Shown: piece after piece, positions 18,189 to 27,038 of the stretch
Layout: each line of letters opens with the position of its first letter
Numbering within the stretch: position 1 is the stretch's first letter
Assembly: GCA_963773665.1 (NCBI GenBank)
Contig: CAVZBZ010000001.1
Location: 248,001 to 312,000 of the forward strand
Origin: DATJLY01 sp963773665
Lineage (GTDB): Bacteria > Pseudomonadota > Alphaproteobacteria > ATCC43930 > CGMCC-115725
Reading direction: 5' to 3'
Length of the DNA: 64,000 bases
Program-made: the position numbers and the translations under genes
Notes under the pieces: generated by a model
The model's database searches: none
What the model was told of the DNA's origin: nothing
What the model saw: the letters and a program-made list of their open reading frames with translations, nothing else

Positions 18189-20127
18189 TGGCCGAGTTAC
18201 GCCGCTCGCGCCCCAAGGCTGCGAGCGCGGTTTCGACGATGTGGCGGGCGTTGAGGCCGGCGCTCTCGTATTGCTGATTGGGCTGGTCGTGGTCAAGGAA
18301 GCGGTCGGGCAGAACCATCGGCCGCACCTTGAGGCCGCGGTCGAGCATCCCGGCATGCGCCAGATGATGCAGCACGAAACTGCCGAACCCGCCGATGGCG
18401 CCTTCCTCGATCGTCACCAGCACCTCGTGCTCGCGCGCCAGGCGCTCGACGAGGTCCGTGTCGAGCGGCTTGGCGAAGCGCGCATCCGCCACCGTCGCCG
18501 AGAGGCCGAGCCGGGCCAGCTCGTCCGCCGCCTTCAGGCACTCCTGCAGCCGTCCGCCGAGGCTCAGGATCGCGATCGCCGTGCCCTCGCGCACGATGCG
18601 CCCCTTGCCGATCTCCAAGACGCTGCCGCGCTCCGGCAGCTTCAGGCCGATCCCCTCGCCGCGCGGATAGCGCACCGCCGACGGGCCGTCGTCGATCGCG
18701 GCGCAGGTCGCCACCATGTGCATCAATTCCGATTCGTCCGCCGCCGCCATGATGACGAAGCCCGGAAGACAGCCGAGATATGCGAGATCGAACGAGCCCG
18801 CATGCGTCGCCCCGTCGGCGCCCACCAGCCCCGCCCGGTCGAGCGCGAACCGCACCGGCAGCTTCTGGATCGCCACGTCGTGCACGACCTGGTCGTAGGC
18901 GCGCTGCAAGAATGTCGAGTAGATCGCCGCGAACGGCTTGAGCCCCTCGCACGCGAGCCCCGCCGCGAACGTCACGCCGTGCTGCTCGGCGATGCCGACA
19001 TCGAAGGCTCGCTTGGGAAACCGCTCGGCGAACTTGTCGAGCCCGGTGCCCGACGGCATCGCCGCCGTCAAGGCCACGATCCGCTCGTCCGCCGCAGCCT
19101 CGGCGATCAAGGCCTTGGCGAACACGCTCGTATAGCTCGGAGCTTGCGCCTTGCTCTTCTGCTGCTGCCCGGTCGCCGGGTCGAACTTCACGACGCCGTG
19201 ATACTTGTCGGCCGCGGCTTCCGCCGGCGCGTAGCCCCGCCCTTTTTGGGTCACCACGTGCACCAGCACCGCGCCCTGGTCCTCGCTCGCCTTGACGTTG
19301 CGCAGCACCGGCAGCAGGTGGTCGAGATTGTGCCCGTCAATGGGCCCCACGTAATAGAACCCCAGTTCCTCGAACAGCGTGCCGCCGGTGACGAGGCCGC
19401 GGGCATATTCCTCGGCGCGCCTCGCAAGCGAGGCGAATCCCCGCGGGAAGCGCCGCGTCATCGCCGCGCCCAGATGGCGCAAGGACCGGTACGGCGCCGA
19501 CGACAGCAGCCGCGAGAGATACGCGCTCATCGCCCCCACCGGGGGTGCGATCGACATGTCGTTGTCGTTCAGCACGACGATGAGGCGCGACGGGAGCGAG
19601 CCCGCGTTGTTCATCGCCTCGTACGCCATCCCGGCGCTCATCGCGCCATCGCCGATGACGGCGATCACCTCGCGCCGCTCGCCCTTCAGGTCGCGCGCCA
19701 CCGCCATGCCGAGCCCGGCCGAGATCGAGGTCGAGCTGTGCGCAGCACCGAACGGGTCGTATTCGCTTTCCGCGCGCCGCGTGAAGCCGGACAGCCCGCC
19801 GCCCTGGCGCAGCGTCCGCATCCGGTCGCGCCGGCCCGTCAAAATCTTGTGCGGATAGGCCTGGTGGCCCACGTCCCAGATGAGCCGGTCGTTCGGCGTG
19901 TCGAACACGTAATGCAGCGCCACCGTCAGCTCGACCACGCCGAGCCCGGCGCCAAGATGCCCGCCCGTCACCGACACCGCCTCGATCAGCTCGTGCCGAA
20001 GCTCGTCCGCGACCTGACGCAACTCGCTCTCGGGAAGCAAGCGCAAATCGGCCGGATACCGAATCCGATCAAGCAGCGGCGTGGCGCTCGAGATGTCGTG
20101 AAGGGTTTCGCGGCCTTCGCCGGTCAT
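18181..20127 (-). CDS. dxs: 1-deoxy-D-xylulose-5-phosphate synthase
   Basis: ThDP enzyme that condenses pyruvate with glyceraldehyde 3-phosphate, the entry step of the MEP isoprenoid pathway. 648 residues, full length. Seen: GGHLGAGLGVVELTVALHYV, HQAYPHKILTGR, the ThDP/Mg motif GDGAMSAGMAYEAMNNAG, and the transketolase-like YSTFLQRAYDQVVHDVA and DRAGLVGADGATHAG. The ATG at 20127 leaves about 158 bp to the divergent ispH. It sits at the head of the dxs-tlyA-methyltransferase operon and provides precursors for the hopanoid genes elsewhere in the window. Confidence 0.96.
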   Translation of the reverse strand: MTGEGRETLHDISSATPLLDRIRYPADLRLLPESELRQVADELRHELIEAVSVTGGHLGAGLGVVELTVALHYVFDTPNDRLIWDVGHQAYPHKILTGRRDRMRTLRQGGGLSGFTRRAESEYDPFGAAHSSTSISAGLGMAVARDLKGERREVIAVIGDGAMSAGMAYEAMNNAGSLPSRLIVVLNDNDMSIAPPVGAMSAYLSRLLSSAPYRSLRHLGAAMTRRFPRGFASLARRAEEYARGLVTGGTLFEELGFYYVGPIDGHNLDHLLPVLRNVKASEDQGAVLVHVVTQKGRGYAPAEAAADKYHGVVKFDPATGQQQKSKAQAPSYTSVFAKALIAEAAADERIVALTAAMPSGTGLDKFAERFPKRAFDVGIAEQHGVTFAAGLACEGLKPFAAIYSTFLQRAYDQVVHDVAIQKLPVRFALDRAGLVGADGATHAGSFDLAYLGCLPGFVIMAAADESELMHMVATCAAIDDGPSAVRYPRGEGIGLKLPERGSVLEIGKGRIVREGTAIAILSLGGRLQECLKAADELARLGLSATVADARFAKPLDTDLVERLAREHEVLVTIEEGAIGGFGSFVLHHLAHAGMLDRGLKVRPMVLPDRFLDHDQPNQQYESAGLNARHIVETALAALGRERRNSAIA

Positions 20128-20255
20128 GGCCTTCCCCTCGTTGGACCCACCCCCATGGGGACACTAGTCCCTAAGGCGCGGGCTTGGCAAACGACGAGTT
20201 GGACGCCATGTTGCGCCTTGGCAGGACGCCGGGTGGCCGGAGCGCGTTCCTTGCT

Positions 20256-20261
20256 TATAAT
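20256..20261 (+). promoter_or_regulatory. Putative -10 box of the ispH-hpnH promoter
   Basis: A perfect TATAAT lies 25 bp before the ispH ATG, inside the 158-bp dxs/ispH divergent region, and is AT-rich against a GC-rich background. No good -35 hexamer is visible at 16-18 bp upstream, so this may be an activator-dependent or extended -10 promoter. By eye only. Confidence 0.4.
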
Positions 20262-20285
20262 GCCGCTGCCCTTGACCGAGGTGAG

Positions 20286-21227
20286 ATGAGCATGCGGGTG
20301 GTTTTGGCTCAACCGAGGGGTTTTTGCGCCGGCGTCGAGCGCGCGATCGAGATCGTCGAGCGCGCGATCGAGAAGTACGGGCCGCCCATCTATGTGCGCC
20401 ACGAGATCGTGCACAACCGGCATGTCGTCGAGCGGCTCCGGGCCAAGGGCGCGCGCTTCGTCGACGATCTCGACGAGATTCCGCCGGGCAGCGTCACGAT
20501 CTTCAGCGCGCACGGCGTTTCGAGCGGCGTCGAGGCCGACGCCGCGGACCGTGAGTTGAACGTGATCGACGCGACCTGCCCGCTTGTCTCCAAGGTCCAC
20601 AGCGAGGGTCAGCGCTATGCCGGACAAGGGCGCGAGATCGTCCTCATCGGCCATCACGGGCACCCGGAAATCGAGGGCACCATGGGCCGGATCGACGGCA
20701 CGGTGCACCTCATCTCGAAGGCCGAGGAAGTGGCGTCGCTCGCGGTGAGCGAACCGACGAAGCTCGCCTACATCACGCAGACGACGCTGTCGGTCGACGA
20801 CACGCGCGCGGTGATCGAGGCGCTGCGCCAGCGCTTCCCGACGATCGTCGGGCCCGATACCAAGGACATCTGCTATGCGACGCAGAACCGCCAGCGCGCC
20901 GCGCGCGAACTGGCGCTGTCGGTCGATGTCGTGCTCGTGGTCGGCGCCGCCAACAGCTCCAATTCGAATCGGCTGCGCGAGATCGCGGAAGAGCAGGGCG
21001 TACCCGCCTATCTCATCGCCGATGCCGACGCGCTCGACCCGAAATGGCTTGAGAATGCGACATCGGTCGGCATCACCGCCGGCGCCTCGGCGCCCGCCGA
21101 GCTGGTGCAGGAGCTGATCGACCGGCTGAGCACGCTGGGCGAGGTCGAGCTTACGACCTTGCCGGGCATCACCGAGAACGTCCGCTTCCGAATGCCGTCC
21201 GAGCTCGTCGAGCCCGCGGCGGAATGA
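20286..21227 (+). CDS. ispH: 4-hydroxy-3-methylbut-2-enyl diphosphate reductase
   Basis: Iron-sulfur enzyme that makes IPP and DMAPP in the last MEP-pathway step. 313 residues. The three cluster cysteines are present at C14 (RGFCAGVERA), C98 (DATCPLV) and C196 (DICYATQNRQ), as are the substrate-binding HHGHPEIEG and ANSSNSNRLREIA. Start ATG 20286, with GAGGTGAG immediately upstream; a longer in-frame extension lacks coding character. Another ATG two codons later is equally possible. hpnH follows 28 bp downstream. Confidence 0.96.
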   Translation: MSMRVVLAQPRGFCAGVERAIEIVERAIEKYGPPIYVRHEIVHNRHVVERLRAKGARFVDDLDEIPPGSVTIFSAHGVSSGVEADAADRELNVIDATCPLVSKVHSEGQRYAGQGREIVLIGHHGHPEIEGTMGRIDGTVHLISKAEEVASLAVSEPTKLAYITQTTLSVDDTRAVIEALRQRFPTIVGPDTKDICYATQNRQRAARELALSVDVVLVVGAANSSNSNRLREIAEEQGVPAYLIADADALDPKWLENATSVGITAGASAPAELVQELIDRLSTLGEVELTTLPGITENVRFRMPSELVEPAAE

Positions 21228-21255
21228 CGCAAAGCCCATCCAAGGGGATTCGATC

Positions 21256-22389
21256 TTGTCCGTTCCATTGAACCAGATGATCCGCGTCGGCGCTTATGTG
21301 ATGAAGCAGCGCTTGAGGGGCGTCGAGCGCTATCCGCTCGTCCTCATGCTGGAGCCTTTGTTCCGCTGCAATCTCGCCTGCGCCGGCTGCGGCAAGATCG
21401 ATTATCCCGACGCGATCCTGAACCAACGGCTTTCGGTCAAGGAATGTCTCGACGCGGTCGACGAATGCGGTGCGCCGGTCGTGTCGATCGCCGGCGGCGA
21501 GCCGCTGCTCCATCGCGAGATCGAGCAGATCGCGGAAGGCATCGTCGCACGAAAAGTGTTCGTCTATCTCTGCACCAACGCGCTCCTGATGGACAAGAAG
21601 CTCGACCGGTTCCGGCCGAACCCGTACTTCGTCTGGTCGGTCCATCTCGACGGCGACCGCGAGATGCACGACCATTCGGTGTGCGAAGACGGCGTCTACG
21701 ACCGCGCCGTAGCGTCGATCGGGCGCGCCAAGGAAGCCGGCTTCCGCGTCAACATCAACTGCACCCTCTTCGATGGCGCGGCGCCCGAGCGCGTCGCCTC
21801 GTTCTTCGACCGGGTGATGGAACTGGGCGTCAACGGCATCACGGTTTCGCCCGGCTATGCCTATGAGCGCGCGCCCGACCAGGCGCATTTCCTCAACCGG
21901 CGCAAGACCAAGGAGCTGTTCCGCGACATCTTCCGCCACGGAATCGGGCACAAATGGTCGTTCAGCCAGTCGGGCCTGTTCCTCGATTTCCTGGCCGGCA
22001 ACCAGTCCTATCACTGCACGCCGTGGGGCAACCCGACGCGCAACTATTTCGGCTGGCAGCGGCCCTGCTACCTGCTCGGCGAGGGCTATGCCAAGACGTT
22101 CAAGGAGCTGATGGAAGAGACCGACTGGGATTCCTACGGCACCGGCAACTACGAGAAATGCGCCGACTGCATGGTGCATAGCGGCTATGAAGCGACCGCC
22201 GTCATGGATGCGGTGAAACATCCGCTGAAAGCCCTACGCGTCGCGACGAAGGGCATGCGCACCGAAGGCGACATGGCGCCCGAGATCCCGCTCGACCGGC
22301 AGCGCGCGGCAGAATACGTGTTCTCGCATCACGTCGTGGAGACGATGGACCGCATCCGAACCCAGAAGCTGAATTCGGACGCGGCATAA
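21256..22389 (+). CDS. hpnH: Hopanoid biosynthesis radical SAM protein HpnH (adenosylhopane synthase)
   Basis: Joins a 5'-deoxyadenosyl group to diploptene to make adenosylhopane, the first C35 hopanoid. 377 residues starting at TTG 21256 (SVPLNQMIRVG), with AAGGGG just upstream. The radical-SAM cysteines are C38, C42 and C45 (CNLACAGC). The family-typical SVHLDGDREMHDH and the C-terminal cysteine block CADCMVHSGYEATAV are present. Cotranscription with ispH is likely. The partner hpnG and the cyclase shc are in the operon at 38.5-47 kb. Confidence 0.95.
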   Translation: MSVPLNQMIRVGAYVMKQRLRGVERYPLVLMLEPLFRCNLACAGCGKIDYPDAILNQRLSVKECLDAVDECGAPVVSIAGGEPLLHREIEQIAEGIVARKVFVYLCTNALLMDKKLDRFRPNPYFVWSVHLDGDREMHDHSVCEDGVYDRAVASIGRAKEAGFRVNINCTLFDGAAPERVASFFDRVMELGVNGITVSPGYAYERAPDQAHFLNRRKTKELFRDIFRHGIGHKWSFSQSGLFLDFLAGNQSYHCTPWGNPTRNYFGWQRPCYLLGEGYAKTFKELMEETDWDSYGTGNYEKCADCMVHSGYEATAVMDAVKHPLKALRVATKGMRTEGDMAPEIPLDRQRAAEYVFSHHVVETMDRIRTQKLNSDAA

Positions 22390-22393
22390 GAGG

Positions 22394-22537
22394 TCACGCG
22401 AAGAGCGACGCGCCCGCCATGGTCACCGCGGTGGCGTAGAGTTTTATCGGCAGCGTCCAGCCGAGCGCCTGCACCGCGGCGGAAAACACGACGAAGGCGC
22501 ACAGAAACAAGACGATTTTCACCATATCCCAGCGCAT
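22394..22537 (-). CDS. Small membrane protein, 47 aa
   Basis: 47 residues with a first hydrophobic helix (about 6-26, VKIVLFLCAFVVFSAAVQAL) and a second weaker one (29-47). Preceded by a good ribosome-binding site (GGAGAA, 8 bp before the ATG at 22537), which supports a real gene despite its size. Convergent with hpnH (4-bp gap). No function can be assigned. It resembles the many unnamed one- or two-helix proteins of alphaproteobacteria. Confidence 0.55.
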   Translation of the reverse strand: MRWDMVKIVLFLCAFVVFSAAVQALGWTLPIKLYATAVTMAGASLFA

Positions 22538-22667
22538 GTGGCGTTCTCCGGAAATGTTTCTGTTTTCTCTTATGGCGAACGCGCCGGTTGAATGGTGTGG
22601 CGAATAAATGTCAGCGCGACGGGTCGAGCCCCGCGGGCCCGGTCCCAGGAGCTGCATTCGCGCGTGA

Positions 22668-23174
22668 TTAGCGGCTCGGGTTCGGCGGAACCGGTCCGTA
22701 GGATTGGTTCGGCGTGTAGGGCGCGGTCGAACTGCCCTGCCCTTCCGTCGGCGCCGGCGCGATGCGCAACGCGGTCGCGACGCGCGGTCCGCATTCGCCC
22801 TGAATGGTCACTTGGCCCATCTGCGGCCCGAGCCGACCGACCGCGTGATAATTCTGCCATTCGGCATTCACCGTGCCGTCGGGCGCGACCGTGCCGGTGA
22901 CCGGCGCCGAGGTGCGGCCATTGCCCGGCTCGACGATGACGGCGCCCGTCGTGGTCGCCACACGCTGCAGGCTGCCGGTCACGCGATTATCCCGGATCTG
23001 GATCGGAATGCGCAGCGCGGGACACGTCTCGTTGTTGGTGTTGCTGATGGTGCCGGCCGACGGTACGTCAACGACCCACGTCCCGTCATAGGAACCCGCG
23101 GCATAAGTTGGCGGCGCGAGAGCGATGGCGCTGACGAGACCGATCGCCGCCACTCCGGCTGACATGAATTTCAT
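22668..23174 (-). CDS. Secreted hypothetical protein with signal peptide
   Basis: 168-residue protein with a clear Sec signal peptide: MKFMSAGVAAIGLVSAIALA followed by PPTYAAGS, with cleavage probably after AA. The mature part has a beta-rich domain (YDGTWVVDVPSAG...) with two cysteines that could form a disulfide (CPALRIP and GECGPRV). It ends in a low-complexity Pro/Ser/Tyr/Gly tail. It looks like the small extracytoplasmic domain that begins YDGTWxV in many alphaproteobacteria. The ATG at 23174 follows GGGAGAA. Divergent from the Rieske oxygenase gene. Confidence 0.7.
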   Translation of the reverse strand: MKFMSAGVAAIGLVSAIALAPPTYAAGSYDGTWVVDVPSAGTISNTNNETCPALRIPIQIRDNRVTGSLQRVATTTGAVIVEPGNGRTSAPVTGTVAPDGTVNAEWQNYHAVGRLGPQMGQVTIQGECGPRVATALRIAPAPTEGQGSSTAPYTPNQSYGPVPPNPSR

Positions 23175-23272
23175 GGTCGTTCTCCCGTTCGTTTGTCCGT
23201 TCCGAACGGGTCTCGCTGCGACAGGTTCCCATCCGCGACGCCGCGGCATCGCAACGCGCGCCCAGGCAAGAT

Positions 23273-24601
23273 ATGATCGCCCGGGACATGATCAGCGCCG
23301 CAGAGAATGAGCGCATGACGCGCACCGGCCCGGCCGCTCCGGCGGGCCGTCTCATGCGCCTTTACTGGCAGCCGGCCGGGCTTGCCGAGGAGCTGCCGCC
23401 CGAGCGGCCGCTGAAGGCGGTGCGGCTTCTTGGCGAGGACTTCGTGCTGTTCCGCGACGAGCGCGGCCGGCCCGGCCTCCTCGGCCGCCATTGCCCGCAT
23501 CGCCGCGCCGACCTTGCCTTCGGGCGGCTCGAGGATGGCGGATTGCGCTGCGCCTTTCACGGCTGGCTGTTCGACGTCGAGGGGCGCTGCCTCGACACGC
23601 CGGCCGAGCCCGAAGCGAGCGCGCTCGCCGCGCGCGTGCGCCAGCGTCACCATCCGGTGGTCGAGAAGGGCGGCATCCTGTGGGCCTATCTCGGACCCGG
23701 CGACCCGCCCGAATTCCCCGCTTTCGACTGCTTCGTAGCACCCGATACGCATGTGTTCGCCTTCAAGGGCCTGATCGAGTGCAACTGGCTTCAGGCGCTC
23801 GAGGTCGGCATCGATCCGGCACATGCGTCATACCTGCACCGCTTCTTCGCGGACGAGGATCCGGCGGCGGGTTATGGACGCCAGTTCCGCGGCGCGTCGT
23901 CGGGCACCGACATCCCGATGACGCGGCTCCTGCGCGAGCGTGCGCGTCCGCGCCTCGAGATCGAGCGCACGGATTGGGGCATGCGGCTTCTGGCGCTGCG
24001 CCGCGTCGACGAGGCGCTGACGCATGTCCGCGTCACCAACATGGTATTCCCGCACGGCTTCGTGATCCCGCTCTCGGCCGAGATGACGATCAGCCAATGG
24101 CACGTGCCGATCGACGACGAGCGCTGCTACTGGTACGCGATCTTCACGAGTTTCGGCCAGGCCATCGACAAGGCGGCGATGCGGCGTCAGCGGCGCGAAC
24201 TGTACGAGCTGCCCGACTACGCGCCGCGCCTCAACAAGCGCAACAATTACGGCTTCGATCCGGCCGAGCAGAAGAACGCGACCTTCACCGGCATGGGCCA
24301 CGACATCAACGTGCACGACCAGTGGGCGGTCGAATTGCAAGGCCCGATCCATGACCGGACGCAGGAGACGTTGGGATATAGCGACCGGGGGATCGTGCTG
24401 TACCGCCGCATCCTGCTCGAGGCGATCGCGTGCGCCTTGCGCGGCGAGCGGCCGCTCATGGTGCTGTCGAAGGAAGAGGCGGCGGCGATGCGCGGCCCCG
24501 CGACGCTCGACGGTATCGGCCCGAGCGGCGCGCACGAGCTTTATTGGCGCGAGACGGAAGCGGCGCGGCGCAAGGCCTCGCCCTGGGCCGCGGGCGCATG
24601 A
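23273..24601 (+). CDS. Rieske non-haem iron aromatic-ring oxygenase, alpha subunit (phthalate 4,5-dioxygenase-like)
   Basis: 442-residue oxygenase subunit. The [2Fe-2S] Rieske centre is C74-P-H76 and C93-x2-H96 (CPHRRAD ... CAFHGW). The mononuclear iron region has N171, D181, H184 and H189 (NWLQALEVGIDPAHASYLHR), all in the expected spacing. It belongs with single-component-type alpha subunits (phthalate, vanillate, carbazole oxygenases). No beta subunit, ferredoxin or reductase gene adjoins it, so electrons must come from elsewhere. Its TGA overlaps the ATG of a glutamine-synthetase-like gene (ATGA), so the two proteins are probably made together. The ATG at 23288 is an alternative start. 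Confidence 0.9.
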   Translation: MIARDMISAAENERMTRTGPAAPAGRLMRLYWQPAGLAEELPPERPLKAVRLLGEDFVLFRDERGRPGLLGRHCPHRRADLAFGRLEDGGLRCAFHGWLFDVEGRCLDTPAEPEASALAARVRQRHHPVVEKGGILWAYLGPGDPPEFPAFDCFVAPDTHVFAFKGLIECNWLQALEVGIDPAHASYLHRFFADEDPAAGYGRQFRGASSGTDIPMTRLLRERARPRLEIERTDWGMRLLALRRVDEALTHVRVTNMVFPHGFVIPLSAEMTISQWHVPIDDERCYWYAIFTSFGQAIDKAAMRRQRRELYELPDYAPRLNKRNNYGFDPAEQKNATFTGMGHDINVHDQWAVELQGPIHDRTQETLGYSDRGIVLYRRILLEAIACALRGERPLMVLSKEEAAAMRGPATLDGIGPSGAHELYWRETEAARRKASPWAAGA

Positions 24602-26031
24602 GCTTCGTCGAGCGAAACGGGCTTTGGAGCGAGGCGCAGCAGCGCGACGCGGACGAGATCGCCAAGCGCATCGCGCGCGACAAGTTGGAGCTCGTGCGGT
24701 TCTCCTTCGTCGACCAGCACGGCCTTCTGCGCGGCAAGACGCTCGTCGCAGGGGAAGCGATGGCGGCCATGCGCGAGGGCTGCGGCATCGCCTCGACGCT
24801 GCTGCTCAAGGACAGCGCGCACCGCACCGTCTTTCCCGTGTTCGCGGCAGGCGAGGATCCGCTCGTCGCCGGGATGCGGGGCGCGGCGGACGTGGTGCTG
24901 GTTGCCGATCCCGCGACTTTTCGGGTGCTGCCGTGGGCGCCGGGGACTGGGTGGGTCCTGTGCGACGTGCATTTCGCCGACGGCCGCGAGGTGCCGTATT
25001 CGACCCGCGGCCTCGCGCGGCGCGTCCTCGCCGGATTGGCGGCGGACGGGTTCGAGCTGATCGCCGGGCTCGAGGTCGAGTTCCACATCTTCCGCCTCGT
25101 CGATGCGCGGCTTGCGCCGGGCGATGCCGGCCAGCCGGGCGCGGCCCCGGAAGTGAGCCTGCTCAACAAGGGTTATCACTACCTGACCGAGCAGCGCTTC
25201 GACGAGCTCGATCCGGTCCTGGGGCTGCTGCGCCGCGACATCGCTTCCTTGGGACTGCCCCTGCGCTCGCTCGAGGTCGAGTTCGGGCCGAGCCAGGTCG
25301 AGATGACGTTCAGGCCGATGAGCGCGCTCGAGGCGGGCGACGCGATGGCCCTCTTCCGCAGCGCGGTGAAGCAGATCTGCCGCCGCCACGGCTATCACGC
25401 GACCTTCATGTGCCGGCCGCACATGCCGAATTTGGTGTCGAGCGGCTGGCACCTGCACCAGTCGCTGGGCGAGCGCAAGAGCGGCCGCAACGTCTTCGCC
25501 GCCGCGGACGGCGCGCTCTTGTCGCCCGCGGCGAAAAACTACCTTGCCGGGCTTCTGGCGCATGCCGCGGCGGGAACCGCCTTCGCGGTGCCGACGATCA
25601 ACGGCTACAAGCGCTTTGCCCCCTACTCGCTGGCGCCCGACCGCGCCAATTGGGGCCACGAGAACCGCGGCGTCATGGTGCGGGTGTGCGGCCGGGCGGG
25701 CGATCCGTCGCTCCATCTCGAGAACCGCATGGGCGAGCCCGCCGCCAACCCCTATCTCTACATCGCGGCGCAGGCAGCTTCCGGACGCGACGGCATGAAG
25801 CGGCTGCTCGAGCCCGGCCCCGCGGCCGACGCGCCCTACGAGACCAAGGCGCCGGCACTGCCCAAGACGCTTGCCGAGGCGATCGCGGCGCTCGGCGAAA
25901 GCCAGATGTTTCGCGACGAATTCGGCGCCGATTTCATCGCCTATTACACGCGCCTCAAAAGCGCCGAGATCGCGCGCTTCAACCAGACCGTGACCGACTG
26001 GGAGCAGCGCGAGTATTTTGAGGTATTTTAG
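24598..26031 (+). CDS. Glutamine synthetase family protein (gamma-glutamyl amide ligase type)
   Basis: 477-residue ATP-dependent ligase with the glutamine synthetase fold. Seen: the beta-grasp N-domain with FSFVDQHGLLRGK, metal-binding GLEVEFHIF and SLEVEFGPSQVEM, the ATP-site SSGWHLHQSL, NRGVMVRV, and the C-terminal LHLENRMGEPAANPYLY. The start overlaps the Rieske stop by 4 bp. Homologues include gamma-glutamylpolyamine, glutamylanilide and glutamylisopropylamide synthetases as well as true GS. The coupling to an oxygenase favours an amine substrate other than ammonia, but that is inference. Confidence 0.87.
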   Translation: MSFVERNGLWSEAQQRDADEIAKRIARDKLELVRFSFVDQHGLLRGKTLVAGEAMAAMREGCGIASTLLLKDSAHRTVFPVFAAGEDPLVAGMRGAADVVLVADPATFRVLPWAPGTGWVLCDVHFADGREVPYSTRGLARRVLAGLAADGFELIAGLEVEFHIFRLVDARLAPGDAGQPGAAPEVSLLNKGYHYLTEQRFDELDPVLGLLRRDIASLGLPLRSLEVEFGPSQVEMTFRPMSALEAGDAMALFRSAVKQICRRHGYHATFMCRPHMPNLVSSGWHLHQSLGERKSGRNVFAAADGALLSPAAKNYLAGLLAHAAAGTAFAVPTINGYKRFAPYSLAPDRANWGHENRGVMVRVCGRAGDPSLHLENRMGEPAANPYLYIAAQAASGRDGMKRLLEPGPAADAPYETKAPALPKTLAEAIAALGESQMFRDEFGADFIAYYTRLKSAEIARFNQTVTDWEQREYFEVF

Positions 26032-26111
26032 CCGCTCGTCCTCCCGCGTTGGCGCCCGCTAACGATGGTTTAACAATTGCGGAGCGAAGCTGGCGAAATC
26101 GGGCTCGAACG

Positions 26112-26396
26112 ATGGCAGCTGTGGCACATACGGCGGAAGCCGGCGAAAGGACGGAGCGGCGGCGGCAGCTCCTCTGGAGCGGCGTGCTGCAGACCGCGCG
26201 CGGCCCGGTTCAGTGCATCGTCGCCGACATCTCGCAGGGCGGCGCGCGGCTTTCGCTCGGCGCCGCGGTGGCACAAGGCGAAGCGGTGACGCTGATGGTC
26301 GCCGGCATGGGCATGTTCCGCGGCACCATCGCCTGGGCCGAGCCCGGCACGGTCGGCGTCGCCTTCGCCGCCGAGCGCAGCGCGAGCGCCGCTTAA
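26112..26396 (+). CDS. PilZ domain protein
   Basis: 94-residue single-domain protein. The RTERRRQLL stretch followed by DISQGGARLSL matches the PilZ c-di-GMP signature (R-x3-R then D/N-x-S-x-x-G). The remainder forms a small beta-barrel ending MFRGTIAWAEPGTVGVAF. The ATG at 26112 was preferred to a TTG at 26049 because the extra segment precedes the usual PilZ start. Such stand-alone PilZ proteins are candidate c-di-GMP effectors. No partner is visible next door. Confidence 0.75.
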   Translation: MAAVAHTAEAGERTERRRQLLWSGVLQTARGPVQCIVADISQGGARLSLGAAVAQGEAVTLMVAGMGMFRGTIAWAEPGTVGVAFAAERSASAA

Positions 26397-26411
26397 TCCC
26401 GATCCATCCAT

Positions 26412-26489
26412 CGCTGTCATTGCGAGCGAAGCGAAGCAATCTTCGGACGGGGATCGCTTCGTCGCCTTCGGCTCCTCGCGATGACAGCG
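26412..26489. repeat. Imperfect palindromic dispersed repeat (intergenic, REP/MITE-like)
   Basis: The arms start with CTGTCATTGCGAG and end with CTCGCGATGACAG, with GAAGCGAAGCAATC and GATCGCTTCGTCGCC inside, forming a hairpin of almost 80 bp. This is the family of short palindromes common in intergenic DNA of GC-rich proteobacteria. 28 bp of the left arm (26414-26441) recur exactly, inverted, at 28653-28680. Confidence 0.8.
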
Positions 26490-26858
26490 AGCGGGACCGC
26501 CCCCGCGCCCGAGTCGGGCCGCGCAAGCGCGCCCCGCGACGCGCCATGCCCATGAATGCGTATCCGCGCCGAACACGCGGCGCGAGGTTTTTGGCCTAAC
26601 ATTCTGATATGTATGTAAAATACGTTCACGTACGCCGATTTTCCCGCCTCTCGCAATCGCCATTCCGCCTTTCCCGATTACTTTTGGCGCTCGTTTCATC
26701 GCGCCAATCGGGATTTTCTTCGCCTCAGCGCGCCGCCCGACCGGTGCCGTCCGGCGCGGATTTTCGAACGAACGCACCGTATCATAGTTACGTACAAAAG
26801 TCAAGGCAATTATCACTTTGAGATAGCAATGTCTAAATACTAGCGCCCATATTGCGGC
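26490..26858. other. AT-richer gene-free stretch with palindromic sites
   Basis: No convincing gene. It contains a TACGT-N2-ACGTA inverted repeat at 26621-26632, a GTTACGTAC at 26788-26796 and, on the minus strand around 26780-26806, a TTGACT that could be part of a promoter. A minus-strand reading frame passes through it but is interrupted at the repeat and has no family signal. Confidence 0.4.
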
Positions 26859-27038
26859 GTGCGAACGTGCGCGAAATTTGAGCTAGAGGTGACGCCCGAG
26901 ATGGCTGCGGCCGGGCGCGTGGCATTGCTGCGCCTCGTCGCTGAGGACGACATTCGGAACGATCCCGACTGGATCGTCAGGGAGGTTTGGGCGGCGATGC
27001 GCGACGCTTCGCGTCAAGAGACGCATAGTCGATCCTGA
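26859..27038 (+). CDS. Small hypothetical protein, 59 aa
   Basis: Starts at GTG 26859, six codons after an in-frame stop, and reads FELEVTPEMAAAGRVALL then AEDDIRNDPDWIVREVWAAM. The TPEMxxAG opening with a mid-protein Asp-rich turn and a helical end resembles short proteins of unknown function common in rhizobia-like genomes. It overlaps the 3' end of the convergent frameshifted gene by 62 bp. Supported only by composition and this resemblance. Confidence 0.35.
   Translation: MRTCAKFELEVTPEMAAAGRVALLRLVAEDDIRNDPDWIVREVWAAMRDASRQETHSRS

Noticed and set aside
18034..20289. Long plus-strand frame opposite dxs and tlyA
   Set aside because: Antisense shadow with Arg/His/Ala-rich composition and no family motif. 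The minus-strand dxs and tlyA are unambiguous.
26070..26816. Minus-strand frame overlapping the PilZ gene and the palindromic repeat
   Set aside because: Most of it is antisense to PilZ and to the dispersed repeat. A faint helix-turn-helix-like segment near its start was considered but is too weak to call.
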